Below, piece by piece: positions 57,772 to 64,000 of a stretch of DNA of 64,000 bases. Where the stretch lies: positions 16,833 through 80,832 of the forward strand of contig DASVNH010000008.1 of NCBI GenBank assembly GCA_036383955.1, given 5' to 3'. Source of the DNA: JACQFK01 sp036383955. Its GTDB lineage: Bacteria > Planctomycetota > MHYJ01 > JACPRB01. The translations under genes were made by a program, and so were the position numbers. Every line of letters starts with the position of its first letter. Within the stretch, counting starts at the first letter, position 1. Under the pieces are notes generated by a model, which was not told where the DNA came from, did no database searches, and worked only from the letters and a program-made list of their open reading frames with translations.

Positions 57772-58451
57772 TCGGGCACGAACCTCCCGCCGGCGAGGCG
57801 CACGCCGAAGGCAGCTTCGGCGGACCACGGGGGACGGCCGTCCCGCCGAAGCGTGATCGTCCTCGGTCCGTCGCGCGTGAAGCCCGAATCCCTGAAGAGG
57901 CGCAGCCCGCCGCCCTCCGCGAATTGGTAGCAGACGGAGCCGTCATGAGGAGAGGTGACGGTATCGAAGTGGTCCTTCAAGGTCCCGTCGAGATCCAGCA
58001 TCCAGGCCTCGACCCTGGCGCAACCGGTGGGAGAGGATCCGTAGAGGAGAACCAGAACGACATCCTCGCCGTCGCAGATATCGAAGCGGGCCTCGCCGAA
58101 GACCCCTCCCGACAGGCGCGGCGGCGCGGCGCCCTGACGATCGAGAAGTCGAACGAGCGCGCGCTCGAAGCCGGGAGGATGAGGCAGGCGAGACGACTTG
58201 TCCCCTGTCGTGATCGGCGGGTTTTCGAAGAGCTCCCGCGGGAGGGAGTCGAGACGCCGACGCGGCCAGAGGGCGGCGCGCCCGGAGTCGCGGCAGCGCG
58301 GGCAGTTCGTGGTGTAGGCGCGGCTGGGCGTCCCTTGCAACCGGCGGACCAGGGCGCCGCACAGGGAGCAGGTCCATAAAGGAAGGGAGGCGGCGACGAC
58401 GGCGATCAGGAGGGTCGCCACCGGAAGGCCCGGGATCCACGTCGCCTTCAC
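57768..58451 (-). CDS. Membrane-anchored zinc-ribbon hypothetical protein
   Basis: 227 residues from a GTG. One hydrophobic helix (IPGLPVATLLIAVVAASLPL, about residues 6-25) is followed by a Cys knuckle pair (TCSLCGALV and NCPRCRDSGR), probably one zinc ribbon. The soluble region is mixed: RFDICDGEDVVLVLLYGSS, CARVEAWMLDLDGTLKDHFD, SVCYQFAEGGGLRLFRDSG and TRDGPRTITLRRDGR. No family was recognised. TCTAAT lies 5 nt before the GTG. Confidence 0.6.
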   Translation of the reverse strand: MKATWIPGLPVATLLIAVVAASLPLWTCSLCGALVRRLQGTPSRAYTTNCPRCRDSGRAALWPRRRLDSLPRELFENPPITTGDKSSRLPHPPGFERALVRLLDRQGAAPPRLSGGVFGEARFDICDGEDVVLVLLYGSSPTGCARVEAWMLDLDGTLKDHFDTVTSPHDGSVCYQFAEGGGLRLFRDSGFTRDGPRTITLRRDGRPPWSAEAAFGVRLAGGRFVPD

Positions 58452-58616
58452 GCGGGATTAGACGCCGAGCTCAGGTCTGGATCGCTCGAGCGAGGACGCG
58501 TGGACGGGCGCGGTCGGACGTCGGCAGAACGCGCGGTCCACGAGACGGCGGCGAGTAACGCGAGGAGGGCGAACGACTTCATCCAGGTGATGGGCGCGGG
58601 ACTTCATGCAAAACTG

Positions 58617-58645
58617 TTGAAACATGCGGGGCGGACAGGTATAAA
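58617..58645 (+). promoter_or_regulatory. Sigma-70-like promoter of nadE
   Basis: TTGAAA (58617-58622), a 17-nt spacer and TATAAA (58640-58645). The -35 lies within TGTTGAAACA, a small TGTT/AACA palindrome that may serve as an operator, possibly for NrtR. The start of transcription would be near 58652. Confidence 0.6.
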
Positions 58646-58651
58646 AGCACA

Positions 58652-58812
58652 CTCTCCGGGCCTCGGCCCGGATTTTGACGCGCGCCAATTCTCGTGTAAC
58701 TCCTTGGCGCGCAAGTCTTACGGTTGTTCGCAGCAGTCGGAAGGCTAGGGGATACTCTCGGTACTCGCGGACCGGCGTTCGGCCGACCGGGGGGCCGAAG
58801 AAAGGATAGAGC
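58652..58812 (+). promoter_or_regulatory. Structured leader of nadE with three hairpins
   Basis: The predicted leader of about 160 nt holds CCGGGCC/GGCCCGG (58656-58671) followed by ATTTT, GCGCGCCAA/TTGGCGCGC (58680-58712, 9-bp perfect stem) and TTCGGCC/GGCCGAA (58778-58799), the last just before the ribosome site AAAGGA. The first hairpin plus T-run resembles a terminator at the very 5' end. No known riboswitch class was recognised. The flanking part 58452-58616 shows no gene I can support. Confidence 0.5.
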
Positions 58813-60444
58813 ATGAAAATCGCGGCCGCGCAGATCAATCCTACGGTCGGCGACATCGCCGGCAACGTGGAGAAGATCCTCACTCACATCGGGCGCGCCA
58901 AGGAATTGGGCGCGCAGCTGGTCGTGTTTCCCGAGCTTTCGCTCCTCGGCTACCCGCCCCGCGACCTCCTGGAGCGCCCCGCCCTGATCGACCAGAACAT
59001 CGACGCGCTGAACAACCTGGCGGCCAAGGCGAAGGACATCTCGGTGCTGGTCGGCTACGTCGAAAAGAATCCGACCTCGGAAGGCAAGCAGCTGTACAAC
59101 GCCGCCGCGCTGCTCGAAGGCGGCGAGCTCGCGTACGTGACCTACAAGTCGCTCCTGCCCACCTATGACGTCTTCGACGAGGCGCGCTACTTCGAGCCCG
59201 CCGGCGGCACGACCCCGATCAAGATCGGCTCCCAGAAGATCGCCCTCACCATCTGCGAGGACATCTGGACGGACGAGCTCTGCGGGCCGCGCAAGTACCC
59301 CAAGGATCCGCTCGCCGAAATGGCCAAGAAGAAGTTCAACCTCATCATCAACATGGCCGCTTCGCCGTGGTCCGTGGGCCGCGACGCGATGCGCGCCGAG
59401 CTCATGAAGGCCCAGGCCAAGGCCTACAACGTCCCCGTCGTCTTCGTCAACCAGGTCGGCGGCAACGACGAGCTCATCTTCGACGGCAACTCGATGGCCG
59501 TCGACGCCCAGGGCAACGTCCTCGCCCACGCCAAGCCGTTCGAGGAGGACCTGATCCTCATCGACCTGGACTACGGCGCCGGCGACCAGCGCGGCCTGTC
59601 GCTCACCGACGCGGAGGCCCTCTACCGGGCCCTCGTCCTCGGCACCCGCGACTACGCCCACAAGTGCGGCTTCAAGAAGGCCGTCGTCGGCCTCTCCGGC
59701 GGCGTGGACTCGGCGGTCGTCGCCGCCATCGCGAGCGACGCCCTCGGCCACGAGAACGTGCTCGGGCTCTCGATGCCCAGCATGTACACGAGCGACGCCT
59801 CCAAGAAGGACGCCGAGGCGCTCGCCCGGACGCTCGGGATCGAGCACAAGCAGCTCTCGATCCAGCCGGTCTTCGACAAGTACATGGACGAGTTCCAGAA
59901 GCTCTTCGCGGGGCTGCCGGCCGACATGACCGAGCAGAACATCCAGGCCCGCGTCCGCGCGAACTTCCTCATGGCCGTGTCGAACAAGAAGCAGCACCTG
60001 CTCCTCTCGACCGGCAACAAGAGCGAGATCGCCGTCGGCTACAACACGATCTACGGCGACATGTGCGGCGGGCTGGCGGTGCTGTCCGACGTCCCCAAGA
60101 CCCTCGTCTACCGGCTCGCGAAGGAAGTCGTCAACAAGGACCGCGAGGTGATCCCCGCGAACACGATCTCGCGGCCGCCGACGGCGGAGCTCCGGCACAA
60201 CCAGAGGGACAGCGACGACCTGCCCGATTACGAGGCGCTCGACGCGGTCCTGAAGGCCTACATCGAGGACGGCAAGTCGCCCGAGCAGATCGTCGAGGGC
60301 GGCGTGGCGAAGGAGGTCGTCGACAAGGTCGTCCGCCTGATCGAGAAGTCGGAGTTCAAGCGCCGGCAGGCGCCGGTGGGGCTCCGCGTCACGACGAAGG
60401 CGTTCGGCACGGGACGTCGCTTCCCCATCGCCCGCAAGTTCTAA
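58813..60444 (+). CDS. nadE: Glutamine-dependent NAD+ synthetase
   Basis: 543 residues. The N-terminal nitrilase-type glutaminase has Glu in VVFPELSLLGYPPRD, Lys in YVTYKSLLPTYDVFDEARYF, and Cys in IALTICEDIW. The C-terminal ATP-pyrophosphatase has the PP-loop VVGLSGGVDSAVVAAIA and later LLLSTGNKSEIAVGYNTIYG with DMCGGLAVLSDVPKT. It makes NAD+ from deamido-NAD with glutamine as N donor. AAAGGA lies 6 nt before the ATG. A strong terminator follows, then nrtR and nadK. Confidence 0.97.
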   Translation: MKIAAAQINPTVGDIAGNVEKILTHIGRAKELGAQLVVFPELSLLGYPPRDLLERPALIDQNIDALNNLAAKAKDISVLVGYVEKNPTSEGKQLYNAAALLEGGELAYVTYKSLLPTYDVFDEARYFEPAGGTTPIKIGSQKIALTICEDIWTDELCGPRKYPKDPLAEMAKKKFNLIINMAASPWSVGRDAMRAELMKAQAKAYNVPVVFVNQVGGNDELIFDGNSMAVDAQGNVLAHAKPFEEDLILIDLDYGAGDQRGLSLTDAEALYRALVLGTRDYAHKCGFKKAVVGLSGGVDSAVVAAIASDALGHENVLGLSMPSMYTSDASKKDAEALARTLGIEHKQLSIQPVFDKYMDEFQKLFAGLPADMTEQNIQARVRANFLMAVSNKKQHLLLSTGNKSEIAVGYNTIYGDMCGGLAVLSDVPKTLVYRLAKEVVNKDREVIPANTISRPPTAELRHNQRDSDDLPDYEALDAVLKAYIEDGKSPEQIVEGGVAKEVVDKVVRLIEKSEFKRRQAPVGLRVTTKAFGTGRRFPIARKF

Positions 60445-60452
60445 CGCGGCTT

Positions 60453-60492
60453 CAGGCCCCCCGCCCCTTCCGGGGGGCGGGGGGCGCCTTTT
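60453..60492 (+). terminator. Intrinsic terminator after nadE
   Basis: A GC stem, GGCCCCCCGCCCC / GGGGCGGGGGGC type with a TTCC loop, is followed by CTTTT. It ends at the nrtR start codon, so nrtR-nadK may depend on read-through or a promoter hidden in nadE. Confidence 0.75.
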
Positions 60493-61146
60493 ATGTCCAA
60501 CGCCCTTCGGATCGCGGTCGACCTGGTCGTGTTCACGATCCGGGACGGAGCGCTGCAGGCGCTGCTGATCCGGCGCGGCGTGCCTCCGTTCGAGGGGGAG
60601 TGGGCGCTGCCGGGCGGGTTCGTGCTCGACGAGACGCTCGAGGCCGCCGCCCGCCGGGAGCTCGAAGAAGAGACGGGCCTGCGGCACGTCTACCTCGAGC
60701 AGCTCTACTCGTTCGGCGATCCGGGCCGCGACCCCCGCGGCCGCGTCGTGTCGGTGGCCTACTTCGCGCTGATCCGCCCGGAGCCGGTCCGCGCGTCCAC
60801 CGACGCCGCCGAGGCGCGCTGGTTCCCCGCCGCGACGCCGCCCCGCCTGGCCTTCGACCACGCCGCGATCCTCGAGGCCGGCCTCCGCCGCCTCCGGGCC
60901 AAGCTGGGCTACACCACGCTCGGCTCGCAGCTGCTCAGCGAGGAGTTCACGCTCACCCAGCTGCAGAACCTCTATCAGGTCCTGCTCGAGCGGAAGCTGG
61001 ACAAGCGCAACTTCCGCCGCCGCGTCCTCTCCCTCGGGCTCGTCCGCCCCGTCCGCGGCAAGACCGCCCGCGGCGCCCACCGCCCCGCCCAGCTCTACGC
61101 CTTCCGGTCCGGATCCATCCAGGTGCTGGACGACCCGATCCTATGA
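60493..61146 (+). CDS. nrtR: NrtR-type Nudix transcriptional regulator of NAD metabolism
   Basis: 217 residues. The Nudix domain is complete: GGFVLDETLEAAARRELEEE with TGL supplies all residues of the box GX5EX7REUXEEXGU. The C-terminal 70 residues form the winged-helix part of NrtR: LLSEEFTLTQLQNLYQVLLE, KLDKRNFRRRVLSLGLVRPV, and RPAQLYAF. NrtR senses ADP-ribose and represses NAD genes. Its neighbours nadE and nadK support this. It overlaps nadK by ATGA. The intact Nudix box means it may also hydrolyse ADP-ribose. Confidence 0.85.
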   Translation: MSNALRIAVDLVVFTIRDGALQALLIRRGVPPFEGEWALPGGFVLDETLEAAARRELEEETGLRHVYLEQLYSFGDPGRDPRGRVVSVAYFALIRPEPVRASTDAAEARWFPAATPPRLAFDHAAILEAGLRRLRAKLGYTTLGSQLLSEEFTLTQLQNLYQVLLERKLDKRNFRRRVLSLGLVRPVRGKTARGAHRPAQLYAFRSGSIQVLDDPIL

Positions 61147-62006
61147 GAATCCTCGTCGTCTACAAGAAGTCGTTCCTCGAAACCCGAGGCGGCGACCGCC
61201 GGGTCCTCGCGGCCCTCCCGGCCGCCGACCGCGCCCGCTTCCTCAAGGCGGACGTCGAGAACCGCGAAACCCTCCGCGAGGTCGTCGTCCACCTGCGCAG
61301 CCTCGGGGCGCGCGTCGACGTCGTCCATCGCGGCGACCTCGCCCGCAAGCGCGCCTACGACCTCGTCCTGTCCGTCGGCGGCGACGGCACGTTCCTCGCG
61401 GCCGCCGGGCAGGTCGTCGACACCCCCCTCTTCGGCGTCAACTCCGACCCGGCCCATTCGCTCGGCCTCTGGACCTGCGCCGACCGGCACACGTTCCGAC
61501 GGCGCCTCGCCGACGCGATCGCGGGGCGGCTCGAGACGTCGCGCCTCGGCCGCCTGCGGATCTCGATCAACGGCGAAGCGACGCCCGAGCTCGCGTTCAA
61601 CGACGTCCTCTTCGCCTCGCGCAATCCGGCGGCGATGACGAAGTACCGCCTGAGCGCCGACGCCCGGATCGAGGCGCAGCGCAGCTCGGGGATGTGGATC
61701 GCGACGGCCGCCGGCTCCACGGCGGGCATCCGCTCGGCGGGCGGGCGCCGCATGCCGCTGAGCTCGACGCGGGTCCAGTACGTCGTGCGCGAGCCCTACA
61801 CCTGGCCCGCCCGGCGCTACGCCCTGACCCGGGGCTTCGCGGCGCGCCTCGCCATCGTGCCGCTCGGCCCGGACGCCTCGCTCTGGATCGACGGCGCCCG
61901 CACGCGCAAGGACCTCGCCCTCGGCGACCGCGTCGAGATCCGCCCCGGCCCGCCCCTCACCGTCTTCGGCCTCGACCTCAAGCGCCGGGCGAAGCTCTTT
62001 CCGTGA
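61143..62006 (+). CDS. NAD kinase-like protein, divergent loop
   Basis: 287 residues. The NAD kinase motif LVLSVGGDGTFLAAAG near residue 80 is clear, and FGVNSDPAHSLGLWTC stands where NLGxLGFL-type text is usual. The second motif reads ATAAGSTAGIRSAGG in place of TPTGSTAYSLAAGG. ELAFNDVLFASRNPAAMTKY matches the N-E-V/I segment. It should phosphorylate NAD to NADP. The substitutions suggest a divergent subgroup. The ATG overlaps the nrtR stop; the stop lies at the edge of a palindrome. Confidence 0.85.
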   Translation: MRILVVYKKSFLETRGGDRRVLAALPAADRARFLKADVENRETLREVVVHLRSLGARVDVVHRGDLARKRAYDLVLSVGGDGTFLAAAGQVVDTPLFGVNSDPAHSLGLWTCADRHTFRRRLADAIAGRLETSRLGRLRISINGEATPELAFNDVLFASRNPAAMTKYRLSADARIEAQRSSGMWIATAAGSTAGIRSAGGRRMPLSSTRVQYVVREPYTWPARRYALTRGFAARLAIVPLGPDASLWIDGARTRKDLALGDRVEIRPGPPLTVFGLDLKRRAKLFP

Positions 62007-62045
62007 AGTGTTATTGTTCCAACCTGGTTGGAACGTTAACACTTC
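62005..62045. repeat. Palindrome between nadK and convergent exporter gene
   Basis: GAAGTGTTATTGTTCCAA and TTGGAACGTTAACACTTC form an 18-bp stem with two mismatches around CCTGG. The nadK stop TGA overlaps the left end and the exporter stop TAA (complement 62011-62013) lies inside the left arm, so the last seven codons of the exporter gene are palindrome sequence. Confidence 0.85.
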
Positions 62046-62931
62046 GCCGGCCGATCAGCTCGCAGAGCAGGTTGCCGCCCACGATGACCGCGCCGCCGGC
62101 CAGCTTCCGCGGCGTCATCGGCTCGCCGTCGAACGCCACCGCCAGCAGCGCCGCGACGACCGGCTCCAGCATGTACAGCACCCCCGCGCGCGTGGGGCTG
62201 ATGTCCCGCTGGAAGCGGTTCAGCGCCCAGAAGGCGGCGACCGAGCAGACCGCCGCCGTGTAGAGCGTCGTCGCCGGCACGCGCGGCCCGCCCAGGCCGC
62301 GGAGGAGGTCGCCGGGCCCGATCCCCAGCGCGAGCAGCGCGATGCCGGAGACGGCGACGGCCGACGCGAACATCACGAAGGTGATCGCCTCCGGCGGGTG
62401 CTTGCGGGTGACCACGTTCGTCAGCTGGATCTGGAAGGCGAAGGCGACGGCGCAGAGCAGCGTGAGGATCTCGCCGAGGCCGAGCCCGCCCGCGGGATCG
62501 GTCAGGATCCACACGCCGGCGAGGGAGACCAGGCCGCCCGCCAGGGTGGCCGGCACGAGCCGCTCGGCGAAGAACGCCCGGCCGATCACGGGCGTGAGGA
62601 CCACGAAGAGGCTCGTCAGGAACGCGGAGATGGTGGAGGTCGTCCATCGCAGCGCCACCGTCTGCAGGATGAAGCCCGCGTTGAAGGGCAGCGACAGGAG
62701 GAGGCCGGCGCCGATCGTCCGCCCGGAGAGCGCGCGGAGCGAGCCGGGAAAGAGGGCCGCGTGCAGCGGCAGCGCGAAGAGGAAGCGCAGGAAGAGGAAG
62801 GCGAACGGCGCGGCGCGGGCGCCCACGGCCGGCTCCAGGCCGCGCAGGCCCCAGAGCATGGCGAGGAAGCTCGACCCCCAGAAGAGCGTCGTCGCGAAGA
62901 GGATCGCCGTCGCGCGGCGCTCGGGTGACAT
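62011..62931 (-). CDS. EamA/DMT-family exporter
   Basis: 306 residues with ten predicted membrane helices in two EamA halves. Each half starts as usual: ILFATTLFWGSSFLAMLWGL and LGEILTLLCAVAFAFQIQLT. Conserved text includes FLRFLFALPLHAALF and SPTRAGVLYMLEPVVAALLA with the GE-containing end (FDGEPMTPRKLAGGAVIVGG). Substrate unknown; such exporters move amino acids or metabolites. TACACT lies 8 nt before the ATG. The last residues (VPTRLEQ) derive from a palindromic repeat. Confidence 0.9.
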   Translation of the reverse strand: MSPERRATAILFATTLFWGSSFLAMLWGLRGLEPAVGARAAPFAFLFLRFLFALPLHAALFPGSLRALSGRTIGAGLLLSLPFNAGFILQTVALRWTTSTISAFLTSLFVVLTPVIGRAFFAERLVPATLAGGLVSLAGVWILTDPAGGLGLGEILTLLCAVAFAFQIQLTNVVTRKHPPEAITFVMFASAVAVSGIALLALGIGPGDLLRGLGGPRVPATTLYTAAVCSVAAFWALNRFQRDISPTRAGVLYMLEPVVAALLAVAFDGEPMTPRKLAGGAVIVGGNLLCELIGRRSVNVPTRLEQ

Positions 62932-62939
62932 GGCGCGAG

Positions 62940-62945
62940 AGTGTA
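62940..62945 (-). promoter_or_regulatory. Candidate -10 box (TACACT), leaderless exporter gene
   Basis: TACACT lies 8 nt before the ATG at 62931. The divergent gene at 62992 has TAAAAC 6 nt before its ATG. Confidence 0.4.
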
Positions 62946-62991
62946 GCAAATTCCATTGCGCCGCCCGGCGCGGCGGAGGTAAAACGCGGAC

Positions 62992-63444
62992 ATGGTCGAA
63001 CGCCTGGCCGCCCTGCTCCGCCAGAAGAAGGCCGTCCAGACGCTCTTCGCGGACGTCGCCGCCGAAATCGCCCGCGTCGTCCCCGCCGACTGGCTGCGGA
63101 TCGACCTCGAGGACCAAGGCAAGCTCTGGTCGCGCTCCATCAAGCCCGGCGGCGAGCCCCAGCGGCCCGGCCTCGGCGAGGTGCCGCGCCTGACGTCGCG
63201 CGAGGCCGAGTACGCCAAGGCGATCGACGGCGGCTTCGAAGCCTGCCTGCTCCTCGGCATCGGCGAGCCCAGCGGCCGGCTGATCCTGCGGAGGAAGTCG
63301 GAGGCCTTCGGCGCCGAGGACCTGCGGAAGCTGCGGCCGGTGGCCGACGTCCTGTCGATCGGCCTGCGGTCCCGCCCCTTCGACCCGCCGCCCAAGCCCC
63401 GGAGCCCCTTCGACGAGGGGGGCGAGCCGGGCGCGCTGATCTGA
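62992..63444 (+). CDS. Small GAF-like domain protein
   Basis: 150 residues. A helix (ALLRQKKAVQTLFADVAAEI) leads into DWLRIDLEDQGKLWSRSIKP, ACLLLGIGEPSGRLILRRKS, EAFGAEDLRKLRPVADVLSI, which follows the alpha/beta order of GAF sensor domains (final strand then a helix starting with acidic residues). The C-terminal 30 residues are Pro-rich. GGAGG is 12 nt away from the ATG, so a leaderless start is possible. It could be a small ligand or redox sensor; it lacks output domains. Confidence 0.6.
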   Translation: MVERLAALLRQKKAVQTLFADVAAEIARVVPADWLRIDLEDQGKLWSRSIKPGGEPQRPGLGEVPRLTSREAEYAKAIDGGFEACLLLGIGEPSGRLILRRKSEAFGAEDLRKLRPVADVLSIGLRSRPFDPPPKPRSPFDEGGEPGALI

Positions 63445-63501
63445 GGTTACGCGGCGGGGCTCCCGCCGTCTAAGCCGAGCGCCTCGAGACGAGTCGAAGG
63501 A

Positions 63502-63507
63502 TAGAAT
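63502..63507 (+). promoter_or_regulatory. Candidate -10 box (TAGAAT), leaderless TerB-like gene
   Basis: TAGAAT lies 6 nt before the ATG at 63514 on the plus strand. Confidence 0.4.
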
Positions 63508-63513
63508 ACGCCC

Positions 63514-64000
63514 ATGGTGAACGCCGCCGATCGCCGCGCTTACTCCACGCTCGTCGCCGCCGCCTGCGTCGACGGCGACCTCTCCCCGCCCGAGCGCGAG
63601 GTGCTCCACCGCATGGCGACCGACTACGACATCCCGGTGGGCGTCATGCGCGAGCTCATCGACCAGGGCGTCCAGGGCAAGCTGGCCGTCGCGGTGCCGC
63701 CCGCCCAGGCGGACAAGGAGTCGCTGCTCGACGACCTGATCGACATCACGTGCGCCGACGGCCGGATCGAGGCGTCGGAGCACCATCTGCTCGCGAAGTT
63801 CGCGTCGCATCTGGGCCTGCAGCTGCCCGACCTGCGCGCGCGGGTCCGCCGGCGCCTGCAGGCGAAGCCGGCGGCGGCGCCGCCCCGCCCGAAGGCCGCG
63901 GCGCCCGAGCCGCCGCGTCCCTCCCCGCCGGAAAGGCCGCGCGGCAGCCCCCTGGCCGCCCGCGACGAGCCCCGGCCCGAGTTCGCGCGCGCGGTCCCGA
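63514..64000 (+). CDS. TerB-like domain protein, 3' end cut by window
   Basis: At least 162 residues, open to the window end. The first 115 residues look like a TerB/DjlA-type helical domain in two halves: RRAYSTLVAAACVDGDLSPP with EREVLHRMATDYDI, and LLDDLIDITCADGRIEASEH with HLLAKFASHLGL. The paired A..DG.(L/I)...E pattern is the TerB signature. The following region is Pro/Ala-rich (PAAAPPRPKAAAPEPPRPSP), a linker to an unseen C-terminal part. Function in this genome unknown. Confidence 0.75.
   Translation, partial: MVNAADRRAYSTLVAAACVDGDLSPPEREVLHRMATDYDIPVGVMRELIDQGVQGKLAVAVPPAQADKESLLDDLIDITCADGRIEASEHHLLAKFASHLGLQLPDLRARVRRRLQAKPAAAPPRPKAAAPEPPRPSPPERPRGSPLAARDEPRPEFARAVP

Noticed and set aside
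58458..58883. 141-codon minus-strand frame over the nadE leader
   Set aside because: It runs into nadE and lacks a ribosome site, and the region has a promoter and hairpins pointing the other way.

Overview
The window looks like chromosome of a high-G+C bacterium (roughly 70% by eye) of the Planctomycetota or a close relative. The main grounds are a cytochrome/DUF1549-DUF1553 gene coupled to a Tat-exported DUF1501 gene, a second DUF1501 gene, a sugar isomerase/Gfo-Idh-MocA/DUF1080 cluster, two PQQ-type propeller proteins and a WD40-fused Ser/Thr kinase. I saw no rRNA, tRNA, CRISPR array, transposase or prophage.

Layout. 1-2643 (-): sugar oxidoreductase, isomerase and DUF1080 genes with ATGA overlaps. 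2766-6499 (+): cytochrome/PSD1 protein and DUF1501 protein. 6617-10024 (-): secreted proteins of unknown function, including a lipoprotein built of Trp/Pro repeats. 10159-18483 (-): a housekeeping operon, glmU-prs-rplY-pth-rpsF-ssb-rpsR-rplI-dnaB, followed by a membrane redoxin and an unknown exported protein, with a readable promoter upstream of glmU. 18852-22678: a second SSB, a small lipoprotein, a GT39-like membrane protein and DUF1501. 22818-27214 (-): poly-serine protein, GT9, GT2 and Ser/Thr kinase-WD40 in one tightly packed operon. 27368-33381: FAD oxidoreductase, TPR protein and two propeller proteins. 33419-38293: a metal locus (His/Cys-rich protein, beta-barrel, ZnuA-like protein, ZnuB-HEAT fusion, lipoprotein, convergent Ni/Co-type transporter). 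38303-43303 (-): a retron with repeat protein, SWIM protein, candidate msr-msd RNA and reverse transcriptase. 43316-47644 (-): anti-sigma and ECF sigma factors and a glycine-rich lipoprotein. 47757-49678 (+): cstA and a small membrane protein. 49686-53585 (-): zinc-ribbon protein, cysS, ispF and an atypical kinase. 53652-57696: two-component system facing two envelope proteins. 58813-62006 (+): nadE, NrtR-type Nudix regulator and NAD kinase. 62011-64000: EamA exporter, a GAF-like protein and a TerB-like protein cut by the window end.

The strongest systems are the retron, which matches the type XIII composition I recall (ARM/HEAT protein, WHSWIM protein, RT), and the poly-serine/glycosyltransferase/kinase operon, which I do not recognise as a described system. 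Genome-scale habits also show. Genes in an operon often overlap by ATGA or GTGA. Many operon-leading genes carry a TANNNT -10-like box 5-9 nt before the start codon, which suggests leaderless mRNAs. The palindrome GACGTC recurs and appears to force rare Gly-Arg codons. Palindromic repeats sit at gene ends and often contain the stop codons.
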